Positions 51,993 through 60,739 of a stretch of 64,000 nt of DNA are shown here, one piece after another. Numbering within the stretch: the stretch's first letter is position 1; each line of letters starts with the position of its first letter. The stretch covers positions 5,770,001-5,834,000 of the forward strand of contig NC_018025.1 of NCBI RefSeq assembly GCF_000266945.1, read 5' to 3'. Origin of the DNA: Desulfomonile tiedjei DSM 6799. GTDB lineage: Bacteria; Desulfobacterota; Desulfomonilia; Desulfomonilales; Desulfomonilaceae. The translations under genes were made by a program, and so were the position numbers. Under the pieces are notes generated by a model. It searched no databases, was not told where the DNA came from, and was given only the letters and a program-made list of their open reading frames with translations.

Positions 51993-54266
51993 CTAAAAGA
52001 GAGTATCCACTCCGTATCGCTGCAATAGATCTATGAGGTCGTCCATATCTCTTTCCTGGGCGATGGCGAGCGGAGTCTTTCCCGACGCATCGGCAGCTTC
52101 CGCATTTGCACCCCATGCGAGAAGCAGTTCCACGATATCCAGGTGTCCTTTCTCACAGGCCCAGAGCAAAGCAGTCTTTCCTTCCTTATCCGTTAGCTCC
52201 AGATCGGGACCAGCCGCAACAATGCATTTTACAATTTCCGGCTTGCCGCTGAGGCATGCCCACATAAGTGTGGTATGCCCATAATTGTCAGTTATGTCGA
52301 TCTCTACATGCTCGTCTATCAGGAATTCGACCAAATCGGGATCTCCGTAAAGCACTGCCCAGACCAGAGCGGTTCTTCCTCCTTTGTCCTGAAGGTTCGG
52401 ATTCGCGCCTCGTGACAAAAGAAGTTGCACCACAGACAGCTTATTTTTGTAAGCTGCCCACATGAGCGGAGTCCGGCCGGCTTTATCCCGGGAGTTCACG
52501 GCAAGACCTGCCTCGATAAGCAACTCCACATCTCCGACACTGCCGTTCACGCACGCCTCTATTAGTGCCTCGGCATCAGTTTCGCGACGTTCCGTGATCA
52601 CAGTAGCCGTATTGAGAGAAGGCTCAGGATCTGATTGCGGTTCCTGAATTGGGGCCGGCTCAGGGTTCCGAATGAACGTTGAGGCCCCCGAGTTGGCCAG
52701 GAGTTGGACCACTGAGGCGTGTCCCTTGACGGAAGCCCAGGCGACGGCGGTGAGACCTGCATTGTCTTTCAACTCGGGGTTGGCTCCCCGTTCCAGAAGC
52801 AGTTGTACAATGGGTTCATTTCCCTTATAAGCCGCCCTCATGAGAGCTGTCAAACCGTGAGTATTCCTGGCATCGATTTCGGCTCCGCGATCCACCAGAT
52901 AATTCACCGTCTCGATTTGACCTGACGAGCAGGCCTTCATGAGGGCTGATTTGCCATCCTTATCCTGTTCCTGGAGGTCGGCACCACTCTCAACCAGGAG
53001 CCGTACTACAGGCATATGGCCTCGATAGGCCGCTCGCATAAGTGCAGTTAATCCATAGCGATTCTTGGCATCGACCCGAGCCCCGGATGCGATGAGAGAT
53101 CGGACAGCCTCGAGGTTCCCCTGACCGGCTGCCTCGATCAAAGACTCGTTGTCCGGTTTACCAACTGGCGCCTCTACCAGGAAGCCTCTGTCTAATGTCA
53201 ACTCCAGTGCTTCCGTTCGACCCTGATCGGTAGTATTCAGCATAGCCTCGATGGTTTTTTCCGCCTCTGCGGTAATGTTTGCTCCCCGTTCCAGGAGCAG
53301 TTCGACTACCTCTTCATGTGATTCCTGAGATGCCCAAATAAGAGCCGTAAGACCCGCTCGGTCTTCGATATCGAAATCGGCCCCAGTATCCAGAAGAAGG
53401 TTCACAATGTTAATCTTACCTGCTCTGGCTGCCCACATAAGGGCCGTCCGGCCCGCTCTGTCCTGAACATTTATTTCCGATCCGCCGTCGAGGAGACATT
53501 TGACTATAGGCAAATCTCCACGATCGCACGCCACCATCAATGCAGTCCAACCCGCATGGTCCTGAATGTTGAGATCCGCGCCTTTTTCGAGAAGCAATTC
53601 CACAGTCTCTCGCGTACCCCTTTGGACAGCTTTCATCAGTGCTGTTCGTCCTGCCTTATCGCTCAGATTCACGTTTGCGCCGCGCTTGAGCAGGAGATTG
53701 AGCATTCCCAGATGACCGTCGGAGACGGCCCGCATAAGAGGAGTCCAACCTCTGTCATCCTGAGTGTCGATATCAGCCCCTTTGTCCAAGAGCCGCGTCA
53801 TGGCCATTATCTGGCCGGTCATCATTGCCGCGAACAGTGCAGTTCGTTCTTCTTTATTCTTTATTTCGGTTCGAGCGCCCTGAGCCAAAAGCAATTCAAG
53901 GAATTTCAAACGGCCTAGCTGGGCTGCCATCATCAGGGGAGTCCGACCTTCGCCGTCCTGGCAATCCAGATTGAGTTTTCTGGTCATCAACAATCGTGCG
54001 CTCAGCAGTTGATCGGCAACACAGGCTGCCATCAAGCACGATGTACCCTTCTCGTCTTTTGCATTTACATCGGCTCGCGAATCGATCAAGAGCTTCACTA
54101 TACGAGCAGTGCCTGACCCACATGCCCGCAACAGGGGCGTGGCACCGGTTTCGTCTCTCGGGTCCGGATCCACACCTTTCTTCAAAAGCTGAGCAACTCC
54201 GTCCGTGCTCCCTTTCTGGATAGCCTCAAACAAGAGTTTTGATTTGTCCCTCATGAACAAAGCCAT
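51993..54266 (-). CDS. Large ankyrin-repeat protein, cytosolic (757 aa)
   Basis: About 21 ankyrin repeats of the ~33-residue consensus, e.g. GRTPLMMAAQLGRLKFLELL, GLTALMRAAYRGHMPVVRLL and GKTALLWACEKGHLDIVELL. A short degenerate stretch (EKTIEAMLNTTDQ) divides repeats 10 and 11, and a proline-rich linker (PEPAPIQEPQSDPEPSL) divides repeats 15 and 16. No signal peptide or other domain is seen; the start ATG 54266 follows gagg. Ankyrin arrays bind protein partners; the partner here is unknown. It is convergent with the MFS gene. Confidence 0.9.
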   Translation of the reverse strand: MALFMRDKSKLLFEAIQKGSTDGVAQLLKKGVDPDPRDETGATPLLRACGSGTARIVKLLIDSRADVNAKDEKGTSCLMAACVADQLLSARLLMTRKLNLDCQDGEGRTPLMMAAQLGRLKFLELLLAQGARTEIKNKEERTALFAAMMTGQIMAMTRLLDKGADIDTQDDRGWTPLMRAVSDGHLGMLNLLLKRGANVNLSDKAGRTALMKAVQRGTRETVELLLEKGADLNIQDHAGWTALMVACDRGDLPIVKCLLDGGSEINVQDRAGRTALMWAARAGKINIVNLLLDTGADFDIEDRAGLTALIWASQESHEEVVELLLERGANITAEAEKTIEAMLNTTDQGRTEALELTLDRGFLVEAPVGKPDNESLIEAAGQGNLEAVRSLIASGARVDAKNRYGLTALMRAAYRGHMPVVRLLVESGADLQEQDKDGKSALMKACSSGQIETVNYLVDRGAEIDARNTHGLTALMRAAYKGNEPIVQLLLERGANPELKDNAGLTAVAWASVKGHASVVQLLANSGASTFIRNPEPAPIQEPQSDPEPSLNTATVITERRETDAEALIEACVNGSVGDVELLIEAGLAVNSRDKAGRTPLMWAAYKNKLSVVQLLLSRGANPNLQDKGGRTALVWAVLYGDPDLVEFLIDEHVEIDITDNYGHTTLMWACLSGKPEIVKCIVAAGPDLELTDKEGKTALLWACEKGHLDIVELLLAWGANAEAADASGKTPLAIAQERDMDDLIDLLQRYGVDTLF

Positions 54267-54341
54267 AACATTCCTCGGTCAACCGAATCTCGGTGTTAAA
54301 CTGAAAACAAATGTTGCAGCAAGCGCCCGAGCCGATTCAAG

Positions 54342-55031
54342 TCATTGTCGATCCAGTGCTTGTGTCAACCATTTGTGAATAGGATCCATGCGCTTATAAT
54401 AGGAATAGCAGTAATCGAGCAACGATTCCGAAAAGAACTCACCGGGAATCTCGGACTGGAAAACTGCAAATAATCCATTATATAGCAGAAACTCCGAACT
54501 TCTTCCTTCTGTAGGGTAACCTCTGGGAAGCTTCTTGAAATGCCTGCCGCCTACAGAGATGCCCGATCCGGTCACCAGTTCCACTGCTTGAAGCAACTCT
54601 GGACCGAGTGCCTGGTCGATAACAGCTTCTCGATACGCTTCCATTTGCCTTTTTTGAAAACAATGCATTCCGGCGGCAAGCATTACAATTGGAGGCTCCA
54701 GGTGGAAATAATACCCCGAACACTCCATTTTCGGCCTGGTTCCCTCCCAGAAGAAGATTCCCAGATGAGTTTTGTACGGGGATTTATCCCGACTGAAGCG
54801 CGTGTCCCGGTAAGGTCGAAAGATCGACTTGTTTACGCGGGGATCGGCTATTATACGAGGTGAAATTTCTTTCAGACGAATTCCCAGAGCATAGACGAAC
54901 CCTCGAGCGGGCTCCATGACGAAGTTCTCGTACTCGTTCTTATGAGAATCGAACCAAGCTTTACTATTATTGGCAGCCAACTCGGAATAAAAGCCAACGG
55001 CCTGCTTCGGAAACCCTCTGAAAGGGCTCAT
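54342..55031 (-). CDS. DUF2461 family protein (229 aa)
   Basis: Matches the DUF2461 (TIGR02453) pattern throughout: FRGFPKQAVGFYSELAANNS, KAWFDSHKNEYENFVMEPAR, SIFRPYRDTRFSRDKSPYKT, LGIFFWEGTRPKMECSGYYF, and LAAGMHCFQKRQMEAYREAV. The Arg, Asp and Lys positions conserved in the family are present. Function unknown; proteins are cytosolic and common in bacteria. It overlaps nothing and lies 42 bases downstream of the CoA-binding protein gene on the same strand, so the two are probably one operon. Confidence 0.92.
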   Translation of the reverse strand: MSPFRGFPKQAVGFYSELAANNSKAWFDSHKNEYENFVMEPARGFVYALGIRLKEISPRIIADPRVNKSIFRPYRDTRFSRDKSPYKTHLGIFFWEGTRPKMECSGYYFHLEPPIVMLAAGMHCFQKRQMEAYREAVIDQALGPELLQAVELVTGSGISVGGRHFKKLPRGYPTEGRSSEFLLYNGLFAVFQSEIPGEFFSESLLDYCYSYYKRMDPIHKWLTQALDRQ

Positions 55032-55073
55032 TCCTTCACTCCTTTTGTCACGCTTGCAAGACCGACAGGGAGA

Positions 55074-55484
55074 TCACGCGAGTCTCGCAAGTTCCTGCAT
55101 CATGCACTTGTCTTGGACCACCGTGACACCTGCTTTTCGGGCTTCTTCGGCGGCCTCGTCGTTCACCACACCCAGTTGCAGCCACAGGACCTTTGCTCCA
55201 ACGGCAATCGCCTCCCTGACTACTTCGGGGACATGCTCGGAACGCCTGAAAACATCCACCACATCGATTTTCTCAGGTATGGAGGATAGATTCGGATAGC
55301 TCTTTTCGCCGAGCACTTCCTCAATACCGGGGTTTACCGGAATAATTTTGTAACCATGGCGCTGCAGGTACGCCGCCACTCTATAGCTGTCCTTTTCAGG
55401 ATTCGAAGATAACCCGACGACAGCTATAACCTTGTGACTTCTCAATATCTCTTTTATCATGTTTTGGTCGATAATATCATGCAT
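55074..55484 (-). CDS. CoA-binding protein, YccU-like (136 aa)
   Basis: A Rossmann fold of the CoA-binding family: VIAVVGLSSNPEKDSYRVAA (nucleotide-binding loop), LQRHGYKIIPVNPGIEEVLG, SSIPEKIDVVDVFRRSEHVP and AKVLWLQLGVVNDEAAEEAR, ending in GVTVVQDKCMMQE. Proteins of this type bind coenzyme A; the biological role is unclear. The start ATG 55484 has only a weak upstream purine stretch (aagaa). It is the first gene of a likely pair with the DUF2461 gene and is preceded by a candidate structured RNA. Confidence 0.92.
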   Translation of the reverse strand: MHDIIDQNMIKEILRSHKVIAVVGLSSNPEKDSYRVAAYLQRHGYKIIPVNPGIEEVLGEKSYPNLSSIPEKIDVVDVFRRSEHVPEVVREAIAVGAKVLWLQLGVVNDEAAEEARKAGVTVVQDKCMMQELARLA

Positions 55485-55546
55485 TTCTTCGTTTTTCTCC
55501 TCTTGAACTACTTATAGCTCAGTTTAAGCCGTAATTCTTGAACGGC

Positions 55547-55579
55547 CAAAAAAAAACCCCCAGCTTGAGTCATGGGGGC
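55547..55579 (-). terminator. Rho-independent terminator, minus strand
   Basis: ccccc (55574-55578 in complement), a 12-base loop, ggggg, then a run of nine T residues. It ends transcription arriving from the upstream intergenic region or kinase gene. Confidence 0.8.
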
Positions 55580-55690
55580 AGAGAAAATGGTTATGAGAGG
55601 CTTATATGTTGCACCGGGATCCTCTAAAGCGAGGCTCGTACCGAGGCACTCACAGTTAGAGCAATAATGGTGCCACGTCATTTCTCGGAT
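55547..55690 (-). ncRNA. Candidate structured small RNA with Rho-independent terminator
   Basis: Read on the minus strand, the segment contains hairpins ctcg-gta-cgag and cctc-gctta-gagg, a possible closing pair ggcacc/ggtgc, and then a terminator (ccccc, 12-base loop, ggggg, then nine T residues at 55548-55556). It lies in the 474-bp gap between the histidine kinase and the CoA-binding protein gene. It is a candidate for a 6S-like or other sRNA; no family signature was matched. The 55691-55958 part of the gap holds no gene. Confidence 0.35.
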
Positions 55691-55958
55691 ACCGGTACAT
55701 GAAAATTTAACACGTTATGAACATCCCCCGCGGGCTCAGCCCCTCGTTAATAGCATTCTTGCGCCTGTTTTTTGGACGAAAATCGCCCAACACCATAATA
55801 GTCTATTAAATTAATGGCTTGCAACTCTCTTGTTTGGGCGAGATTCGCCCGATAAATTGGGTTTGTCCAATTTACCGACAAGTAGCTAAATCCTTAGTCA
55901 TAATCTGCCTATTGGAATCACTGTTCAAAAAAGATTTCTAAATTAGAAATAAGTTACT

Positions 55959-58112
55959 TTATGAGGCTCTTATGACCTTATTGAGAATGTCGCTCAGTTC
56001 ACCTGCGTCGTATGGTTTGGCCACCACTCCCAGAAAACCGTATTTTCGAAAGTCAGCCATAACAGGATCGTCTGAGTATCCACTAGAAACCACCGCTTTC
56101 ACCTGTGGATCTATCTCCAGCAATTTTTGAATGGTTTCTTTCCCGCCCATGCCTCCGGGTATTGTCAAATCCATCAAAACGCAATCGAACGGCGAACCGG
56201 ATTCGCAGGCATTGCGGTATTTTTCTATGGTTTCATGACCGTCGGCAGCGAACATTACGTCGTATCCCAGCATGTCCAGCAATTCGCCTACAAAAGCCCT
56301 CAACATTTCTTCATCGTCCATGACGAGAATCCTGCCGTTTCCATATATCGGAGTCTCTCGTACCAGCTTCTTCTCGGATTCTCCTCTCATTGAGACCGGC
56401 AGATGAATGAAGAAGGTCGTTCCTCTTCCGATTTCAGATTCCACGGTAAGTAGCCCGTCATGATTTTTGAGGATGGAATAGGAAGTGGCGAGTCCCAATC
56501 CGCTGCCTCGTTTCTTGGTCGTAAAATAGGGATCGAAAATCTTCGTCAATATGTCCGAAGGTATCCCGTGACCTTCATCCCGCACGGATAGCTTTACGTA
56601 CTTGCCTTCGGCCAAGGGACTGCCGATATCTTGATCCGGCCAGACGGTTGTGTTCTCGGCCTGTACTAGTATGGTTCCGCCGGACGGCATAGCCTGGCAT
56701 GCATTAATGATCAAATTGTGCACTACCTGACTGATCTGACCTTCATCTATTTCGACAGGCCACAAAGATTTGGCGACGTCGAATACACACCGAACGTTTG
56801 AACCCCGCAAAGCAAACTTAACTGAATCTTTGAGCACGTCCGCAATTGAAGCCGTCTTTTTAACCGGAGCTCCGCCTTTGGCGAATGTCAGCAATTGTTG
56901 CGTAAGATCTTTTGCCCTGAGTGATGCTTTTTCTGCCTCATCCAGGCGCGGTATCACTTTTTCCTGATGATCGGCATACATTTTGGCCAGGCTGACGTTT
57001 CCAAGAATTGCCGTGAGAAGATTGTTAAAATCATGAGCAATGCCGCCTGCCAAAACGCCCAGAGATTCCAGTTTCTGTGCCTTGATCAGCTCTTCTTCGA
57101 TCCTCTTGTTTTCGGTGACATCGCGCAGAACAAGGACCACTCCGATTATCTTATTCGTCTTATCGAGTATCGGCGTTCCATTAACATCAACAATTTTCTC
57201 TGTGCCTCCTTTAGAAATAAGTGTTATCTGGTCTCCCACCCCAAAGAGACCTCCGCTCTTGAGAATGTTAGCCACAACGGTCTCACCGGTTTCACGGGTC
57301 TCCGTCTTTATGAGATTGCACACCCCGGTAATAGGTCTGCCGATTGCTTCTTCCTGGGTCCATCCCGTCAATTCCTCCGCCGCGCGGTTCATGAGGATTA
57401 CTTTGCCCCGCGTATCGGTGGTAATGACTCCGTCATTGATAGTCCGAAGAGTGACCCAGAGGCGTTCTTTTTCAGATGCAAGAGCTTCCTCTATTTGCTT
57501 GCGTTCTTCGATTTCCCGTTTCAATGCCTCTGTTCGCTCGGCGACGAGCTTTTCAAGCTCTTCGTTTACCATGACGAGTTTGGTCCGCATTTCACGGAGT
57601 ATCCTGTTTTGTTCCACTGCGTCCTGGTACGTGGAGAGGAGGAGATTGAGTATCTGGTCTCGGGAAGACTTGATGAGATACTTCTTTGAACCGAGAAATA
57701 TCTCCAACTCTTCTTCAGGTTTCGAGGGCGGCCGTTTGGCCATTGTCGTGAGGACGGATTCGATTCTGGAGAGGAGAGTTCGTCCGTCGTACGGCTTGCA
57801 CACGTAGCAGTCGGCTCCGGACTCCAGACCGAGGAATACATCCTCGGGACTGGACAGAGACGTCAGGAGAATGATGGGGATATTTTGGATGCTCTTATGA
57901 TCTTTTATCGCGCGACACATACGATAACCATCCATTTTCGGCATGATGATGTCGCTCACGATGAGAGTCGGTACGTGTTCCAGTGCCATGGCCAAACCTT
58001 CTTCCCCGTCATGAGCCACCAGGACACTGTACCTGTATTCCTCGAGCAGCCTCTTCAAGCGCTTCGCCTGCATGGCGCTATCTTCGACTATGAGGATTTC
58101 TCCGGTCTCCAT
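55959..58112 (-). CDS. Hybrid sensor histidine kinase with N- and C-terminal receiver domains (717 aa)
   Basis: Order of domains: receiver 1 (EILIVEDSAMQAKRL, phospho-Asp54 in TLIVSDIIMPKMDG), coiled coil (about 165-215), PAS (about 215-335, TINDGVITTDTRGKVILMNR), dimerisation with His360 (GGIAHDFNNLLTAILGN), ATPase (NACQAMPSGGTILVQ, VRDEGHGIP, GSGLGLATSYSILKNHDG), receiver 2 (VLMDLTIPGGMGG). No transmembrane segment, so a cytosolic sensor. The start at 58112 puts the receiver at the N-terminus; ATG 58169 is an alternative. It is divergent from the PAS-only protein gene at 58490. Confidence 0.92.
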   Translation of the reverse strand: METGEILIVEDSAMQAKRLKRLLEEYRYSVLVAHDGEEGLAMALEHVPTLIVSDIIMPKMDGYRMCRAIKDHKSIQNIPIILLTSLSSPEDVFLGLESGADCYVCKPYDGRTLLSRIESVLTTMAKRPPSKPEEELEIFLGSKKYLIKSSRDQILNLLLSTYQDAVEQNRILREMRTKLVMVNEELEKLVAERTEALKREIEERKQIEEALASEKERLWVTLRTINDGVITTDTRGKVILMNRAAEELTGWTQEEAIGRPITGVCNLIKTETRETGETVVANILKSGGLFGVGDQITLISKGGTEKIVDVNGTPILDKTNKIIGVVLVLRDVTENKRIEEELIKAQKLESLGVLAGGIAHDFNNLLTAILGNVSLAKMYADHQEKVIPRLDEAEKASLRAKDLTQQLLTFAKGGAPVKKTASIADVLKDSVKFALRGSNVRCVFDVAKSLWPVEIDEGQISQVVHNLIINACQAMPSGGTILVQAENTTVWPDQDIGSPLAEGKYVKLSVRDEGHGIPSDILTKIFDPYFTTKKRGSGLGLATSYSILKNHDGLLTVESEIGRGTTFFIHLPVSMRGESEKKLVRETPIYGNGRILVMDDEEMLRAFVGELLDMLGYDVMFAADGHETIEKYRNACESGSPFDCVLMDLTIPGGMGGKETIQKLLEIDPQVKAVVSSGYSDDPVMADFRKYGFLGVVAKPYDAGELSDILNKVIRAS

Positions 58113-58489
58113 AGTATTTAAATTGCCTCTCAGGGTTTCACTAAATACGTCAACTTTTAGAAGTACCATTCATACCCGAAGTCAACAGAAACACTTCGGA
58201 TTATTCATTTCTCTAATCTGCATTTAAATACCGAACCAGAATATCACCTTACACCAGAAACAGTCTCAATACAAGAATAAGTCCGATAAACGCACAATAT
58301 TCGATTTCTTGGAAGACATTTTGCCACAACAAAGAAGAGGAATGTACTTACATTGAGTGGAGACAAAACTCATGACTTTTGGCATGGAAGGCCGCAACTT
58401 GGATTGCATAAGCCGAAAAGGACGTTTATTCTGGATCGTGCACGTGCATTCTGACTAAGAAACATATCGATCGGATAACGGGAGATAGA
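58113..58489. other. Divergent gap between the hybrid kinase and PAS-only genes
   Basis: About 380 bp (320 if the kinase starts at 58169). No gene recognised; should hold divergent promoters. A minus-strand frame at 58370-58696 overlaps the PAS gene and is a shadow. Confidence 0.35.
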
Positions 58490-59590
58490 ATGCCTGATCA
58501 GACAAGGGATCAGCTTCTGACGCAACTCGAGAACATGCGCAGGCGCGTCGCGGAATTGGAAACCGCTCTCAAGAATTTGGCTTCGAGTTGCCAAGAAGCA
58601 CTGAATCCTCCGCCTCAGAGACGTGAAAAGGGCAAGATCGTCGATTTCCGATGGTTCTCCGAAAGGGCCGCTCAGCTCAAGGCATATGAGTCCCACGATC
58701 TTTCAGACCTATCGATGGAAGATGTGGAACGCTTGCTCCGAGAGCTGCAAGTGTCACAGGTTGAAGTGAAAATGCAGAATGAAGAGCTTCGCCGCGTTCA
58801 CGAACAGCTCATTGAGTCGCGCGACAAATATTCATCATTGTACGATGCTGCTCCTGTGGGCTATTTCACCTTGAACAAAGAAGGCTTTGTGCTGGAAGCC
58901 AATCTCACTGCCGCAATTCTTCTTGGAACCACCAAAGCAGGACTTGTGCACAAACCATTTTCGTCTTTTGTTTCCAAAGATTCATATAATGCATACTACT
59001 GGCACTTGGAACGTGTCTTCAGAACCCGGTCGAAACAGAGCTGCGAAATACCGCTGGTCAGAGTGGATGGATCTACATTTTACGCCAGATTTGAAAGTGT
59101 GGCCTCCCAAAATCCTGACATCACTCCGACGTACTGTCAGACTGTCATAAGCGACACCACCGATTTGAAAAAGGCTCAACAGGACCTTCTCGAATCTGAA
59201 GAGCTGCATCGAATAACTCTTTCCAGCATATCGGATACTGTTTTCATCAGTGATGATTCGGGTGGGTTCACCTACATATGTCCGAACGTTCATGTCATCT
59301 TCGGCTATACACAGGAAGAGGTGCAGGAATTCAAAAATGTCGCGCATGTTCTTGGGCCGAATCTGTTCGATCCTGCTCGATTGGACAGATGCGAGGAAAT
59401 CCCCAATATCGAACGGACGGTCAAGGACAAAGCCGGTCGGGAGCATGTATTGCTGATTAATGTGAAACGAGTCTCCATAAAAGGAGGGACAACTCTTTTC
59501 AGTTGCAGAGACATTACCGAACGGAAGCACGCGGAACTTGCCCTGCAACAATCCCTGGAAAAAACGCAGAATGAAGGGAAAGTAATCTGA
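58490..59590 (+). CDS. PAS-domain protein without output domain (366 aa)
   Basis: An N-terminal coiled coil (QLLTQLENMRRRVAELETAL) is followed by two PAS domains: SLYDAAPVGYFTLNKEGFVL, with TYCQTVISDTTDLKKAQQDL as its end, and SISDTVFISDDSGGFTYICP, with TTLFSCRDITERKHAELAL as its end. The chain stops right after the linker helix (QQSLEKTQNEGKVI), where a histidine kinase or GGDEF would normally begin. This may be a naturally short sensor or the remnant of a larger one. Start ATG 58490 follows cgggagata. ApbE begins five bases after the stop. Cytosolic; no transmembrane segment. Confidence 0.87.
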   Translation: MPDQTRDQLLTQLENMRRRVAELETALKNLASSCQEALNPPPQRREKGKIVDFRWFSERAAQLKAYESHDLSDLSMEDVERLLRELQVSQVEVKMQNEELRRVHEQLIESRDKYSSLYDAAPVGYFTLNKEGFVLEANLTAAILLGTTKAGLVHKPFSSFVSKDSYNAYYWHLERVFRTRSKQSCEIPLVRVDGSTFYARFESVASQNPDITPTYCQTVISDTTDLKKAQQDLLESEELHRITLSSISDTVFISDDSGGFTYICPNVHVIFGYTQEEVQEFKNVAHVLGPNLFDPARLDRCEEIPNIERTVKDKAGREHVLLINVKRVSIKGGTTLFSCRDITERKHAELALQQSLEKTQNEGKVI

Positions 59591-59595
59591 TATCA

Positions 59596-60651
59596 ATGCA
59601 CTTTCAGGGCAGCAAGACTTGGCGACCGTCTCACAAGAAGGATCTCTCCGGTTCCGCCAAACATTTGATAATTGCGCTTTTTGTCTCTTTGTTCCTTGTG
59701 TCCTGCCTGGATAAGGGATCGTCGCAGGTGCATAAGTCATCCAGGCTTCTCATGGGGACGTTTGTGGAAGTCTCGGTCGTCGGAAACGATCAGGAGGCCA
59801 AAAAGGCCGCTTCGGAAGTATTTGACGAACTGAAGCGCATAGAAATGCTCACATCCTTTCACGGGGATTCCGAGCTGGCAAAAATCAACGCAAATGCCGG
59901 AAAAGGCCCTGTGAAAACCGATCCGGAACTCCTCAAGATCATCGATGAAGCACTGAGAGTAGCGCGTGAGACTCATGGAGCGTTCGATCCCACTGTGGGC
60001 CCTATTGCTAAATTGTGGGGATTCAGCGGCGAAGGGGAATCCCGGCTTCCGTCAGATTCCGAAATTCAAGAAACACTGCCGTTGGTTGGCTGGGACAAAG
60101 TAAAAATCGACCACGAAGCAGGAACCGTTGAACTGCCCCAGGCCGGCATGGCGCTTGACCTCGGAGCAATCGGCAAAGGATACGCACTGAACGGAACAGC
60201 CGAGCTTCTGGCAAAAGCGGGAATACGATCGGCTCTCGTGAATATCGGAGGGGACATCCTGGCCTTGGGAGAAAAGTCTCCCGGCAAGCCGTGGGTTATC
60301 GGTGTCGAAGATCCCCGCAACAGCCGGGCGATAGTTGCAGTCGTTTCGCTAAAGGATAAAATCATTATCACATCGGGTGATTACGAGCGTTTCTTTGAAA
60401 AGGACGGAAAGCGCTATCACCACATCCTGAATCCGAGAACAGGCTATCCGGCAGACAAGCTCCGGTCGGCAACCGTGGTGGGGCCGGTGGGAAGCACGCT
60501 TCAGCCCAGCGGTACAGCAGCTTTTGTTCTGGGAGTCGATCAGGGCAGGAAGTACATAGAATCACTCAAAGATGCATATGGGCTGCTCATCGACTCGGAA
60601 GGGAATAACCACTTCACGGCAGGGGCTGAAAGCATATTTCAGTTGAAATAA
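59596..60651 (+). CDS. apbE: FAD:protein FMN transferase ApbE, lipoprotein (351 aa)
   Basis: Residues 20-38 form a lipoprotein signal with LFLVSC. The ApbE domain shows SSRLLMGTFVEVSVVGNDQE, HGAFDPTVGPIAKLWGFSGE (FAD/Mg region), GMALDLGAIGKGYALNGTAE, ALVNIGGDILALGEKSPGKP, and ITSGDYERFFEKDGKRYHHI with the DxxxxR region and final His. ApbE transfers FMN to Thr residues of proteins such as RnfG and NqrC in the periplasm; no rnf or nqr gene is in this window. The gene begins five bases after the PAS-only gene, so co-transcription is likely. Confidence 0.93.
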   Translation: MHFQGSKTWRPSHKKDLSGSAKHLIIALFVSLFLVSCLDKGSSQVHKSSRLLMGTFVEVSVVGNDQEAKKAASEVFDELKRIEMLTSFHGDSELAKINANAGKGPVKTDPELLKIIDEALRVARETHGAFDPTVGPIAKLWGFSGEGESRLPSDSEIQETLPLVGWDKVKIDHEAGTVELPQAGMALDLGAIGKGYALNGTAELLAKAGIRSALVNIGGDILALGEKSPGKPWVIGVEDPRNSRAIVAVVSLKDKIIITSGDYERFFEKDGKRYHHILNPRTGYPADKLRSATVVGPVGSTLQPSGTAAFVLGVDQGRKYIESLKDAYGLLIDSEGNNHFTAGAESIFQLK

Positions 60652-60739
60652 ACAAACAAATCCGACACAGGAATCTGGAATACGGGCTGGTCAGGTATTA
60701 AATCAGAGGCGAAAAATGTACGTTTGAGGTACGATCAAG

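Noticed and set aside
55590-55690. Possible tRNA in the gap upstream of the CoA-binding protein gene
   Set aside because: No T-loop (GGTTCRA) or acceptor stem was found; kept only as an unassigned structured RNA candidate.
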